A stretch of DNA of 49,983 nucleotides from Bordetella trematum (GTDB taxonomy: Bacteria; Pseudomonadota; Gammaproteobacteria; Burkholderiales; Burkholderiaceae_B). The stretch is from contig NZ_FKBR01000008.1 in the NCBI RefSeq assembly GCF_900078335.1, positions 33,316 to 83,298 on the forward strand. Reading direction: 5' to 3'. The notes below the pieces were generated by a model. The model had not been told where the DNA came from, did not search any database, and was given only the letters and a program-made list of their open reading frames with translations. The position numbers and the translations under genes are program-made. Positions 14,963 through 23,427 of the stretch are shown here, in pieces (positions within the stretch are counted from its first letter, which is position 1; each line of letters begins with the position of its first letter).

Positions 14963-16411
14963 TCAGCCGGGCTTGCGCCCGCCGCCCAGCAGCACGGCCA
15001 GCTGGCGCTTGGGCGCCGGCGAAGCGGCCGCATCGGGCTCCGGCGTCAGGGCGTTTGCCGCCGCACCGGCTGACGGCTCATAGGGCTTGAAGAAGAACTC
15101 ATCGACCGGCTGTCGCGGCGTGCGGCGCGCATGCTCGCGCCCGCCATTGTCGCGATGGTTGTCGCGACCTTCGCGACCGCCCTCACGGCTGCCGCGCTCG
15201 GCGCGACCCTGGTGGCCATGGCCCAGCAGTTCGGGCGGCAGCTCCAGCTTGCCACGCGGCACCTGACGCTTGATGAGTTTTTCGATGTCGAGCAGATAAC
15301 GCTCTTCATCGGGGGCAAACAAGGCAATCGCCTCGCCGCTGGCGCCGGCCCGACCGGTACGGCCGATGCGGTGCACGTAGTCCTCGGCGTTGTACGGCAG
15401 GTCGTAGTTGATGACGCAGGGCACACCGGCGACGTCCAGGCCCCGGGCCGCGACGTCGGTCGCCACCAGCACCTCGAGTTCGCCGGCCTTGAAGGCTTCA
15501 AGAGCCTTCATGCGGTCGAGCTGCGACTTGTCGCCGTGAATCGACTCGGCCTTGACGCCGTCGCGCTCGAGCTGGCGGGCCAGACGCGCCGTGCCGAGTT
15601 TGGTGTTGGAGAACACGATGACCTGCTTGAGGCCGCGCGACTTGACCAGATGCACCACGGCGGCACGCTTGGCGTCGCCCGACATCGGATACGCAATCTG
15701 CGTGACGGTGTCGGCGGTGGCGTTGCGCGCGGCCACTTCGATCTCAACCGGCTGGTTGAGATAGGAGCGTCCGAGCTTGCGGATTTCATTGCTGAACGTA
15801 GCCGAAAACAGCAGGCCCTGGCGCTGCGCGGGCAACAGGCGGATGATCCGCTCCAGGTCCGGCAGGAATCCCATGTCCAGCATGCGGTCGGCCTCGTCCA
15901 GCACCAGGATGCCGACCTGGCTCAGGTTGACGTTTTTCTGCTCGACGTGGTCGAGCAGTCGGCCAGGCGTGGCGACCAGCACCTCGCAACCACGACGCAA
16001 CGCCTCTTTCTGCGGACCGATGTCCACGCCGCCGAAGACTACGGCGCTGCGCAAGGGCGTGTGCAGGCTGTAGCGCCTGACGCTTTCATAGACCTGGTCG
16101 GCCAGCTCGCGCGTTGGCGCCAGAATCAAGGCGCGCACCGGATGGCGGGCGGGCGAGGCGCTGCTGTTGGCCAAGGGCATGAGCCGGTGCAGAATCGGCA
16201 GCGTGAACGCGGCCGTCTTGCCGGTGCCGGTCTGGGCCGCGCCCATGACGTCGCGACCTTCCACGACGACCGGAATCGCCTGCGCCTGGATAGGCGTGGG
16301 GCTGGTGTAGCCCGTTTCGGCAATGGACTTGAGCAGAAGCGGGTGCAGTCCGAATTCGGCAAAGGTACGCGTCTCAGGAGCAGACGCGGTGGAAGAAGTA
16401 GCTTGAGTCAT
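14963..16411 (-). CDS. rhlE: DEAD-box RNA helicase, RhlE type
   Basis: This is a 482-aa protein. Motifs in order: Q motif GYTSPTPIQAQAIP, Walker A AQTGTGKT, Ia PTRELADQ, II DEAD, III SAT, IV VIFSNTK, V ATDVAARGLD, VI HRIGRTGRAG. The C-terminal 90 residues form a basic Arg/Gly/His-rich tail (RAERGSREGGREGRDNHRDN) for RNA contact. ATG 16411 (MTQATSS) is preferred over the Met 13 codons upstream because the family starts near here. It likely acts in ribosome maturation or cold/RNA turnover. It is transcribed alone, downstream of the azlD terminator. Confidence 0.92.
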   Translation of the reverse strand: MTQATSSTASAPETRTFAEFGLHPLLLKSIAETGYTSPTPIQAQAIPVVVEGRDVMGAAQTGTGKTAAFTLPILHRLMPLANSSASPARHPVRALILAPTRELADQVYESVRRYSLHTPLRSAVVFGGVDIGPQKEALRRGCEVLVATPGRLLDHVEQKNVNLSQVGILVLDEADRMLDMGFLPDLERIIRLLPAQRQGLLFSATFSNEIRKLGRSYLNQPVEIEVAARNATADTVTQIAYPMSGDAKRAAVVHLVKSRGLKQVIVFSNTKLGTARLARQLERDGVKAESIHGDKSQLDRMKALEAFKAGELEVLVATDVAARGLDVAGVPCVINYDLPYNAEDYVHRIGRTGRAGASGEAIALFAPDEERYLLDIEKLIKRQVPRGKLELPPELLGHGHQGRAERGSREGGREGRDNHRDNGGREHARRTPRQPVDEFFFKPYEPSAGAAANALTPEPDAAASPAPKRQLAVLLGGGRKPG

Positions 16412-16512
16412 CGAGATGGGCAGATACCGGGCGCCACAGAAAAAGAACAAAACGGAGGAATACGGCTAGCCCGGATTGCTGTGGATAACTTTATTTTAGC
16501 GCAGCCGCGCAG

Positions 16513-16539
16513 AAAAGCCCGCCGCCCCCCCGAGCGGGC
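16513..16539 (-). terminator. Rho-independent terminator after azlD
   Basis: On the minus strand GCCCGC, an 11-nt G-rich loop, GCGGGC, then TTTTCT. It lies 15 nt past the azlD stop. Confidence 0.6.
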
Positions 16540-16553
16540 CTGAACAAGGGGCT

Positions 16554-16883
16554 TCAGCCGACCAGCCAGCGCAGGCCCCAGAGGACCAGCATGCCTGCCA
16601 CGATCACCATGACGGCACTGCGTGTGCGCAGGAAAACAACAATGCCGAATATCCCGGCAATGAGGCGGTAATCGAACACCGGACCGGCTTCGGGATGCCA
16701 GGGCAACAGATCCGGCACCACAATGGCCGTCAGCGCCGCCACCGGCGCATACCGCAGCGCGCGGCGCACGGAATCGGGCAGGGGCAGATAATCGCCAAAC
16801 ACCATATAGCCGGCGCGCGTGAGCAGGCTGCAGACGGTCAGCAGCAGAATGGCGCTGTAGACGTAATACTCGTGATCGTCCAT
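16554..16883 (-). CDS. azlD: AzlD-type branched-chain amino acid exporter small subunit
   Basis: This is a 109-aa protein with about four membrane segments (YSAILLLTVCSLLTRAGYMV, then VAALTAIVVPDLL and the C-terminal VMVIVAGMLVLWGLRWLVG). It pairs with AzlC/YgaZ to export branched-chain or related amino acids. ATG 16883 shares one base with the azlC stop (TGATG), indicating translational coupling. The frame is open further upstream but that sequence overlaps azlC and is not homologous. Confidence 0.85.
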   Translation of the reverse strand: MDDHEYYVYSAILLLTVCSLLTRAGYMVFGDYLPLPDSVRRALRYAPVAALTAIVVPDLLPWHPEAGPVFDYRLIAGIFGIVVFLRTRSAVMVIVAGMLVLWGLRWLVG

Positions 16884-17635
16884 CAGGCAGCCCTGCGCTT
16901 GAAATAATGCTCCGCCCAGATCCCGGCCACGATGCCTGCGATGACGGCCGCCGCCAACCCCAGGCGCAGCGGCAACGGCTGCCCCACCCAGGCCACGATG
17001 CCGGCGGCCAGCACCGAGATCACCATGGGTTTGGAGTTCACCAGCGGCACGGTGATGGCCATGAGCGCCAGCACGGCGGCAAAATCCAGCGACCAGGTCG
17101 ACGGCACCATGGAGCCGAGATAAATACCCAGCACCGATGAGCTCTGCCACATCAGCCATCCCGGCACGATGGTGCCCAGGAAAAACCACAGCTGCTCGCG
17201 CGTACCCCGCACCGTGGCGTCGCCAAACCGCGGCATGAACAGCACGAAGCCCATGTCGGTAGTGAAATAACCCAGGCCGAGACGCTTGGGCCAGCTCAGA
17301 TGACGGAAGAAGGGGTGCAGTGCCGCGCCGAAAATGACGAAGCGCAGATTCACCACACAGCCGGCTGCGAAGATGAGCCAGATCGGCGCGCCGGTGGCGA
17401 TCAAGGGCAGTGACGTCAGCTGTGCCGAACCGGCGTACATCAGCAGGGTCATGGCCAGTGCCATCGACTCGGTCAGGCCGGATTTGACCATCGCCACCCC
17501 TGTGACCATGCCCCAGGTACCGGTGGCAATGAGCGCGGGGGCAATCGCGTGCACCCCTTGGCGGAAAGCAGTGGCGCGTTCGCGGCGAAGATGGGCGGGA
17601 TCGTCAGCCGCCCAGTCGGAGGGTTCAGCGGCCAC
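16883..17635 (-). CDS. azlC: AzlC-family amino acid exporter large subunit
   Basis: This is a 250-aa protein with seven to eight hydrophobic segments. AzlC landmarks are visible: FRQGVHAIAPALIATGTWGM, MYAGSAQLTSLPLIATGAP and NLRFVIFGAALHPFFRHLSW. A charged N-terminus precedes the first segment. It forms a two-component exporter with AzlD. No regulator is adjacent. The next gene upstream is divergent across a 328-nt gap. Confidence 0.88.
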   Translation of the reverse strand: MAAEPSDWAADDPAHLRRERATAFRQGVHAIAPALIATGTWGMVTGVAMVKSGLTESMALAMTLLMYAGSAQLTSLPLIATGAPIWLIFAAGCVVNLRFVIFGAALHPFFRHLSWPKRLGLGYFTTDMGFVLFMPRFGDATVRGTREQLWFFLGTIVPGWLMWQSSSVLGIYLGSMVPSTWSLDFAAVLALMAITVPLVNSKPMVISVLAAGIVAWVGQPLPLRLGLAAAVIAGIVAGIWAEHYFKRRAA

Positions 17636-17963
17636 GGCCCGGCCCCTGGCGATACAAAGTCATGTGACTCGCAGGAAAGGTATGCGGAGAAGTGCCGGCG
17701 CAGCAGCCCGGGCCGCCGCTATCGCGGGCCCCGGCATCCCACCCGGGCACAAACGAGAAGGGTATTGTAACCCTGTCGCTTGATACAATACGAGCCACTG
17801 GAAGGAGTAGGGCACGCCGGCGCAGCACCGTGTTGGTTTCCACGGGACGCCCATGGCACCCTCTTTCGCCTTTCCGGATCGCCAGGCCAGCCCGGCCGGC
17901 GCCCTGGAAAGCGTTGAACCTTTCCCCAATTTTGATCGTCTTACGTTTTTTTAGGAACGTCAC
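17636..17963. promoter_or_regulatory. 328-nt intergenic region with GTATTGTA/TACAATAC dyad
   Basis: This is a non-coding gap between the divergent azlC and zinc-finger genes. It holds a perfect 8-bp inverted repeat, GTATTGTA (17762-17769) and TACAATAC (17784-17791), spaced 14 nt. The right arm includes a TACAAT -10 for the plus strand and the left arm reads TACAAT on the minus strand, so the dyad may be two divergent -10 boxes or an operator. Just before ATG 17964 is TTTTTTTAGGAACGTCAC, giving the ribosome-binding site. Nothing else is recognised. Confidence 0.45.
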
Positions 17964-18167
17964 ATGACTGCTGCTGCCCAAGCTGCGCACGAAGTCGTCG
18001 AACTCGGCGCGGAAGACCTCCCGGTGTACTGTCCTGGGCCGAAAGCGCCTCTGTGGAGCATGCATCCGCGTGTTTTCCTTGACGTCACTCACACCGGCGA
18101 AGCACAGTGCCCCTACTGTGGGGCGGAATACCGCCTGAAGCCCGGCACGGTCATCCACGGTCATTAA
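17964..18167 (+). CDS. Zinc-finger (CHCC) domain protein
   Basis: This is a 67-aa protein matching the zf-CHCC family related to complex I subunit NDUFS6. Landmarks are VYCPGPKAPLWSMHPRVFLD, then GEAQCPYCGAEYRLKPG and a terminal HGH. The ligands are probably Cys23, His34 and the CPYC pair. Known bacterial members are small and conserved in betaproteobacteria, with roles inferred in metal or NADH dehydrogenase biology but not shown. ATG 17964 follows AGGAACGTC. The next gene begins 32 nt later on the same strand. Confidence 0.85.
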   Translation: MTAAAQAAHEVVELGAEDLPVYCPGPKAPLWSMHPRVFLDVTHTGEAQCPYCGAEYRLKPGTVIHGH

Positions 18168-18199
18168 TCCCGCGCGGCGCGCGCCATCCTGATCCGCCC

Positions 18200-18622
18200 A
18201 TGTTCGCCACCCCTGACGAAGCAGAGCACGCCTTCTACGAAGCCCTGGAACAAGCCGACGCCGATCGACTCATGCAGATATGGGCGGACGACGAAGAGGT
18301 CGTCTGCATTCACCCTGGCGGCCTGCGGATCGTGGGCCACAGCGCGGTGCACGAATCGTGGCAACAGGTGCTGGCCAACGGCCCGCTGCATATCCATCCG
18401 CTGCGCCCGGTCGTGGTGCAAAGCATGATGTGCGCCGTACATGTGCTGGTCGAACAGATCACCATCCTCACGCGGGAAGGCACCGAGTTCGCCAACTGCT
18501 ACGCCACCAACATCTACCACAAGGGGCCGACCGGCTGGCGCATGGTGCTGCACCATGCCTCGCAGGCGCCCGCCGAGGCCGGCGTGCTCGACCTGCACGA
18601 CGTCCCCGACCGCTTGCACTGA
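18200..18622 (+). CDS. NTF2-like/SnoaL-like domain protein
   Basis: This is a 140-aa protein with the cone-shaped NTF2-like pattern: FATPDEAEHAFYEALEQADA, then MQIWADDEEVVCIHPGG, VGHSAVHESWQQVL and a C-terminal TGWRMVLHHAS. Members range from enzymes to ligand-binding proteins and this subgroup (DUF4440-like) has no fixed function. ATG 18200 gives the family N-terminus; longer in-frame extensions overlap the zinc-finger gene. The hydrolase gene follows after 14 nt. Confidence 0.75.
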   Translation: MFATPDEAEHAFYEALEQADADRLMQIWADDEEVVCIHPGGLRIVGHSAVHESWQQVLANGPLHIHPLRPVVVQSMMCAVHVLVEQITILTREGTEFANCYATNIYHKGPTGWRMVLHHASQAPAEAGVLDLHDVPDRLH

Positions 18623-18636
18623 GCACAGGCAGAGAC

Positions 18637-19734
18637 TTGGCAGCGACCCGGATCGACCTCTCGCCTTGCCCCGTCCCGCCCTGGCTGCCTGGTGGCAATA
18701 GCCAGACGCTGTACGCGGCCACGCTGGCGCAATATCACCACATCGCCTTCGTGCGCGAACGTGTGGATACGCCCGACACCGATTTCGTCGACTTCGACTG
18801 GACCGGTCCCGGGCTGTTCCCGCACAAGGCGCCCGATGGCAGCCCCATCAGGACGGACGCGCCGGTCAACGGCAAGACCGCCGCCGCGCGCTGGATGTCC
18901 CCGCAAGACTGGAACAGCCTGCCACGCACGCCGGACACGCCCGCCCTGGTACTGTTCCACGGCCTGGAAGGCGGCAGCAACAGCCGCTACGCGCAATCCA
19001 TCGCCCACCACTTCCGCGCACGCGGCTGGATCGTGGCGATCGCACATTTCCGAGGCTGTTCGGGCGTGCCCAATCGCCTCGCCCGGGCCTATTACTCCGG
19101 TGACTCCGAAGAAGTCGGTTTCATGCTGGAGACAGTGCGCGCCCGCCTGCCCCATGCCCGCTGGCATGCTGTGGGCGTCTCGCTGGGCGGCAACGCCCTG
19201 CTCAAATACCTCGGCGAACACCCCGAAACCAGCAGCTGGCTGGCCGGCGCGGCCGGGGTTTCCGTGCCGCTGGATCTGGTGGCCGGCGGCAAGGCGCTGT
19301 GCAGCGGTTTTTTCGGCCGCCGCATCTATACGCCCTACTTTCTGCGCACCATGAAGCACAAGGTACTGGAGAAGGCCAAGCGCTTTCCCGGCGCCATCGA
19401 TGTCATGCGCATCGCCCACGCCAAGGATCTGCGCGACTTCGACGACGCCTATACCGCGCCCATGCACGGCTTTCGCAACGCGCTGGACTACTGGACGCGC
19501 GCATCCAGCAAACCCTGGCTGGCCAAGATCGCCGTACCCACGCTGGTGCTCAACGCCCGCAACGATCCCTTCATTCCTGAAAGCGCTCTGCCGGTGCCGG
19601 CCGATTGCGCCGAATCGGTGCTGCTGCACCAACCGGCCGCCGGCGGTCATGCCGGCTTTCCCACCGGCCCCTTCCCTGCTCACCTGAACTGGCTGCCGCA
19701 ACGGCTGGGACGGTTTTTCGAAACAGGGAAATAG
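18637..19734 (+). CDS. YheT-type alpha/beta hydrolase
   Basis: This is a 365-aa alpha/beta hydrolase. Features are the N-terminal substrate lid (PCPVPPWLPGGNSQTLYA), the oxyanion region LVLFHGLEGGSNSRYAQSIA, the nucleophile elbow GVSLGGNALL (Ser), the acid in NARNDPFIP and the His in AGGHAGFP. YheT/EMB8 proteins are presumed esterases with unknown substrates. The start is TTG 18637, because family similarity begins immediately after it and the open frame upstream overlaps another gene. CAGAG lies 3-7 nt before it as a weak ribosome-binding site. It is followed by a dispersed repeat. Confidence 0.85.
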   Translation: MAATRIDLSPCPVPPWLPGGNSQTLYAATLAQYHHIAFVRERVDTPDTDFVDFDWTGPGLFPHKAPDGSPIRTDAPVNGKTAAARWMSPQDWNSLPRTPDTPALVLFHGLEGGSNSRYAQSIAHHFRARGWIVAIAHFRGCSGVPNRLARAYYSGDSEEVGFMLETVRARLPHARWHAVGVSLGGNALLKYLGEHPETSSWLAGAAGVSVPLDLVAGGKALCSGFFGRRIYTPYFLRTMKHKVLEKAKRFPGAIDVMRIAHAKDLRDFDDAYTAPMHGFRNALDYWTRASSKPWLAKIAVPTLVLNARNDPFIPESALPVPADCAESVLLHQPAAGGHAGFPTGPFPAHLNWLPQRLGRFFETGK

Positions 19735-19738
19735 GGAA

Positions 19739-19816
19739 AGCCCCCATGCGGCGCGCGCTTTGCGCGCCTGCCGCCCCCAAAAGGGGGCAACCTCACCTCG
19801 GGGCGGCGGGGCGGAC
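19739..19816. repeat. Dispersed GC-rich stem-loop repeat, single copy
   Basis: The series is AGCCCCCATGCGGC, GCGCGC-TTT-GCGCGC (19753-19767), GCCCCC-AAAA-GGGGGC (19773-19788), then a GGGGCGGCGGGGCGG tail. It has the same order of elements as the tandem copies at 27154-27497 but with different stem bases. It lies between the converging YheT and M48 genes and may also terminate both transcripts. Confidence 0.7.
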
Positions 19817-19826
19817 TGGGCTCGGA

Positions 19827-21344
19827 TCAACCGGCGCGAAAGCGTTCCAGGAGGGCGCGTTCTTCGGCGAGTTTCTCCTTGGCTTCGCGGATCTGGACGT
19901 CGATCTGGGATTGCTCGTAGAAGTCGCGAGAGAGGTTGCGGGCTTGCTGGAGCTGGGATTCGGCCGCAGCATAGGCGCCGGTCGCCATGTAGTAGCGGGC
20001 CATGTCGCGCCGGGCCTGCACGCCGTTGCCGACGCGCGATTCGCTTTGAGCCAGGAGCTGGTAGAGCTCGGGTTCGTCGGCGCCCCACTTTTCTATGCGG
20101 TCGCGCAGGTAGGCCTGCGCTTCAGCATAACGGTCATTGTCCTGCAGGGCCTGGGCGTAGCTGACGGCCAGCGCGCGGTTGTCGGGCCATTGCTTGATGG
20201 CGGCCTGGGCCAGCGCGAGCTGGCGGCCGCGGTCCTTGCGCGCCGAAGCGATATCGATGTTGAGCCTGGCCATCATGGGCGAGCGTCGCTCACCGGCCAT
20301 GGCTTCATTGAGCAGTTTCTGAGCCTGTTCCAGTTCGTTGCGCTGGTAGGCATACAGAGCCAGGCCGTACTGGGCTGCCGCGCGGCGCACCCCGGACAAG
20401 GTGTTGACCTCGTCACGCAACTGCTGCTGGGCGCTGCGCAGACTGGTGGCATCGCGCCCTTGCACCACGCGCATCTTGGCGCGGATGAACCAGAAATCAT
20501 CGCTGTCGAGATAGCGCGACGACGGCAGTTCGCGGATGCGGTTCTGCACATCCGACATCCGTTCGATGGACAGGGGGTGGGTGCTTGCCCAGGCCCCGCC
20601 GCCCATGCCCTCGTTCAGGCGGGAGGCGTTCATCAGGCGCTCGAACATGCGCGCCATTCCAGCCGGATCGTAGCCGGCGCGGGTCAACATCTGCAGGCCG
20701 GTCCGGTCCGCCTCGCGCTCGGCATCGCGTGAAAAGCCCAGCTGACGGTTGATGGCGGCAGCCTGCCCGAAGGCCGCCACCCCCATGGCGAGGTTACCCC
20801 CACCACCTGCCAGGGCGGCCAGCAAGGCCGCCGCCAGGCTGGCCATCATGACCATGCTGTTCTGGCTCTGCTGCGTCATGCCGCGCGCGATGTGGCGCTG
20901 CGCCACGTGCCCGATTTCATGGGCCAGCACGCCGGCCAGTTCGGATTCGCTGGACGAGGACACGATCAGGCCGCTGTTGATGCCAATGAAGCCGCCCGGC
21001 ATGGCAAACGCATTGATTTCCGGATCACGGACGCCGAATATTTCCACATCGGGCATCCCGCCGGGCGCGAACGCCGCCAGTTTTCGACCCATCGTGGTCA
21101 GATACTGCGCCAGTTCCGGATCGTGGATATAGGTGGGATCACGCCGGCCTTGCGCCATGATGGCTTCACCGAGCTGGCGCTCCAGCGCCGGAGAGAGATC
21201 GGCGCCCGATGCCGCCCCCATGGAAGGAAGGCCGACCGGTTGGGCCACCAGGGGAGCCGCAGGCAATACCAGCGCCAAACTCATGACGGCGGTCAAAATG
21301 CGGGTCCCAGCCGCAGACGAAAATGGACGAGAGCGCAAGTTCAT
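19827..21344 (-). CDS. M48-family metalloprotease with TPR tail (BepA-like)
   Basis: This is a 505-aa periplasmic protein. The signal peptide starts MNLRSRPFSSAAGTRILTAV and ends near VAQ. The zinc site is HEIGH with a downstream Glu in DAEREADRTG. An M48 domain spans about 60-290 and a TPR-like repeat region about 320-500 (QYGLALYAYQRNELEQAQKL and following). BepA/YfgC proteins maintain outer-membrane protein assembly (LptD, BamA). I chose ATG 21344 because it begins a proper signal peptide. TATCAT lies 6 nt before it and no Shine-Dalgarno is visible. It is divergent from galU. Confidence 0.9.
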   Translation of the reverse strand: MNLRSRPFSSAAGTRILTAVMSLALVLPAAPLVAQPVGLPSMGAASGADLSPALERQLGEAIMAQGRRDPTYIHDPELAQYLTTMGRKLAAFAPGGMPDVEIFGVRDPEINAFAMPGGFIGINSGLIVSSSSESELAGVLAHEIGHVAQRHIARGMTQQSQNSMVMMASLAAALLAALAGGGGNLAMGVAAFGQAAAINRQLGFSRDAEREADRTGLQMLTRAGYDPAGMARMFERLMNASRLNEGMGGGAWASTHPLSIERMSDVQNRIRELPSSRYLDSDDFWFIRAKMRVVQGRDATSLRSAQQQLRDEVNTLSGVRRAAAQYGLALYAYQRNELEQAQKLLNEAMAGERRSPMMARLNIDIASARKDRGRQLALAQAAIKQWPDNRALAVSYAQALQDNDRYAEAQAYLRDRIEKWGADEPELYQLLAQSESRVGNGVQARRDMARYYMATGAYAAAESQLQQARNLSRDFYEQSQIDVQIREAKEKLAEERALLERFRAG

Positions 21345-21418
21345 AGCGTTATGATAGCGACAGCGGCGAAAAGTTTTCGCCGCTATTCCTTTTCCCGAAC
21401 CATTTTGCTGGAGTCCCG

Positions 21419-22264
21419 ATGAAGCCCGTGCGAAAAGCCGTCTTTCCCGTTGCAGGTTTGGGAACGAGGTTTTTGCCCGCCACCAAGGCAATGCCGAAAG
21501 AAATGCTGCCGGTGGTAGACAAGCCCCTGATCCAATACGCAGTCGAAGAAGCGGTAGCGGCAGGGATTACCGATCTGATCTTCGTCACCGGACGCAACAA
21601 GCGTGCCATCGAGGACCATTTCGACAGCGCCCCCGAGCTGCAGGCCGACCTGGAACGCAAGGGCAAAGACGATCTGCTCGCGCTGCTGCGCGACATCCTG
21701 CCGGCGCATGTCAATTGCCTGTATATCCGCCAGTCTGCCCCCCTTGGCCTGGGCCATGCCGTACTCAGCGCTGCGCCGGCCGTTGGCGACGAGCCTTTCG
21801 CCGTGCTGCTGGCCGATGACCTGATCGATGCCGATAAGCCGGTCATGTCGCAGCTGATCGAATGCGCAATGGCTCAGGATGGCAGCGTGCTGGGCGTGCA
21901 GGACGTGCCGCGAGCCGATACCGGCAAATACGGCATCGTCGCCGCCACGCCAGTGGCCGCCCAGACCGAACGGGTCCAGAGCATCGTGGAAAAACCCGCG
22001 CCCGAGGATGCGCCCTCGACGCTGGCCGTGGTTGGCCGCTATGTGCTGGCCCCGCAGATCTTCGACCACCTGCGCACCATCGGCCGCGGCGCCGGCAATG
22101 AAATCCAACTCACCGACGGCATCGCCTCGATGATGCGCGAACATCCGGTCTACGCCTATCGCTACGATGGCAAGCGCTATGACTGCGGCAGCAAGGCCGG
22201 CATGTTCCAGGCAACCGTGGCGTTTGGCCGCAAGTACCACGGCCTGGTTCCTGACCCGATCTGA
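21419..22264 (+). CDS. galU: UTP--glucose-1-phosphate uridylyltransferase
   Basis: This 281-aa enzyme makes UDP-glucose from UTP and glucose-1-phosphate for LPS and exopolysaccharide precursors. The nucleotidyltransferase signature [20 protein letters not shown] is followed by [27 protein letters not shown] (metal-binding Asp) and [12 protein letters not shown]. The length is typical. ATG 21419 follows TGGAGTCCCG. A 16-bp hairpin closes the unit. Confidence 0.95.
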   Translation: MKPVRKAVFPVAGLGTRFLPATKAMPKEMLPVVDKPLIQYAVEEAVAAGITDLIFVTGRNKRAIEDHFDSAPELQADLERKGKDDLLALLRDILPAHVNCLYIRQSAPLGLGHAVLSAAPAVGDEPFAVLLADDLIDADKPVMSQLIECAMAQDGSVLGVQDVPRADTGKYGIVAATPVAAQTERVQSIVEKPAPEDAPSTLAVVGRYVLAPQIFDHLRTIGRGAGNEIQLTDGIASMMREHPVYAYRYDGKRYDCGSKAGMFQATVAFGRKYHGLVPDPI

Positions 22265-22282
22265 GCCCTCGAAGGCTCATGT

Positions 22283-22319
22283 AAACCGGCCGCTGCCCTG
22301 CCCGGGCAGCGGCCGGTTT
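22283..22319. terminator. 16-bp perfect hairpin between galU and the porin gene
   Basis: AAACCGGCCGCTGCCC (22283-22298) pairs with 22304-22319 around TGCCC. It ends in TTT on the plus side and in TTT on the minus side, serving both converging genes. Confidence 0.75.
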
Positions 22320-22332
22320 GCATGGGTAACGC

Positions 22333-23427
22333 TCAGAAGCGCTGGGTCAGGCCGACTCCAACCCGGGTGGTTCCGCCCCCCGAAGCGGTGAAGGTGTCGT
22401 CCAGCGTTCCGCCAATAAGCCGGCCCACAAAGGCATAGAGGCTGGTGCGGGCCGACAGGTCTTCGCGCCAGCCGACGGTGTAGAGCTGCACCCGGCCCGC
22501 GCGTCGGCCGTTTTCCCAGCGCCAGTCGGGACGCGCCAGCGACGCTTGCAGCAACAGGGCCGAGCGCGGCCCCACGGCCAGCTCGGAGCCCAGCAGCCAG
22601 GCGTCGGCCCGCCCACCCTGAATGAAGGCCTGCGGGCCCAGACCCTCGATGCCATCGCCGTTCTGGCCCACGAAACCATCGCGCTGACGCGACCAGGCCA
22701 GCGATACGCGCCAGCCTTCTGCCTGATAGGACACCCCTGCCTGCCAGGCGCTGGGACGGCGCCCGGCGGCTTCGCTGCCGCTGCCGGGGTGCAGGCGATC
22801 CCAGGTAAGCACGGCCAGCCAGGGTTCCGACTGATACATGAGGCCGGCGCTCAGGGCATGCCCCCTCCCCCCGGACTTCGGGCCATCCGGACCGGCCGCA
22901 TCAAAGGCGTAGCCCAGCCCTGCCTGCCACCCGCCCCATTGAGGCGTGTAGTAATTCAGCAGATTGTTGCGCCGGTAGTTATCGGAAGCCTTGAACAAGG
23001 CGCCCATGCCCATGTCACGCCAGGAAGCGACCTCGAGTTCGCTGCCGTAGGTCATGGCGACTGTGGACGCCCGGCCCAGCTGCAGGCGCCCGATGCCGTC
23101 GTTGGCCAGCGCCACCCAGCTGCCGAAATCGAACAACCGGCCAGCCTCGTTCATCTGTCCGTTGCCGGCGTCAAAGCCGCTCTCCAGGCCGGCCTCGGTG
23201 GACCAGCCGCTACCCAGCGGCTCGACCACGCGCAAGCCCCACAGGCTGTCGGTCAGGCCCCCGGACAACAGGCCATTGCGCGTGCCTTTGTCGGCGCCGC
23301 TCACGCGGGTGCTGGCAACACCGAGATCGACCACGCCATAGAGTTGCAACGTGGTGTCGTCGGCGTGGCTGGCCGACGCCGCCAGCAGCAGGGCCGCCGC
23401 AGCCCCGAAGCGTTTATTGCCAGCCAT
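22333..23427 (-). CDS. Outer-membrane porin, coupled to mgtA
   Basis: This is a 364-aa Gram-negative porin of the Burkholderiales type. The signal peptide is MAGNKRFGAAAALLLAASAS cleaved near SHA-DD. The first strand is TLQLYGVVDLGVASTRV and the eyelet-type region follows. The C-terminal strand is TRVGVGLTQRF with terminal Phe for BAM recognition. The ATG lies 14 nt inside the end of mgtA, so it is translated from the same message. This implies expression under Mg2+ control and a role in outer-membrane passage of Mg2+ (inference). Confidence 0.9.
   Translation of the reverse strand: MAGNKRFGAAAALLLAASASHADDTTLQLYGVVDLGVASTRVSGADKGTRNGLLSGGLTDSLWGLRVVEPLGSGWSTEAGLESGFDAGNGQMNEAGRLFDFGSWVALANDGIGRLQLGRASTVAMTYGSELEVASWRDMGMGALFKASDNYRRNNLLNYYTPQWGGWQAGLGYAFDAAGPDGPKSGGRGHALSAGLMYQSEPWLAVLTWDRLHPGSGSEAAGRRPSAWQAGVSYQAEGWRVSLAWSRQRDGFVGQNGDGIEGLGPQAFIQGGRADAWLLGSELAVGPRSALLLQASLARPDWRWENGRRAGRVQLYTVGWREDLSARTSLYAFVGRLIGGTLDDTFTASGGGTTRVGVGLTQRF

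Noticed and set aside
18514-20088. 524-codon minus-strand open frame over the YheT gene and the repeat
   Set aside because: It conflicts with the YheT hydrolase and with the end of the M48 gene and carries no motif.
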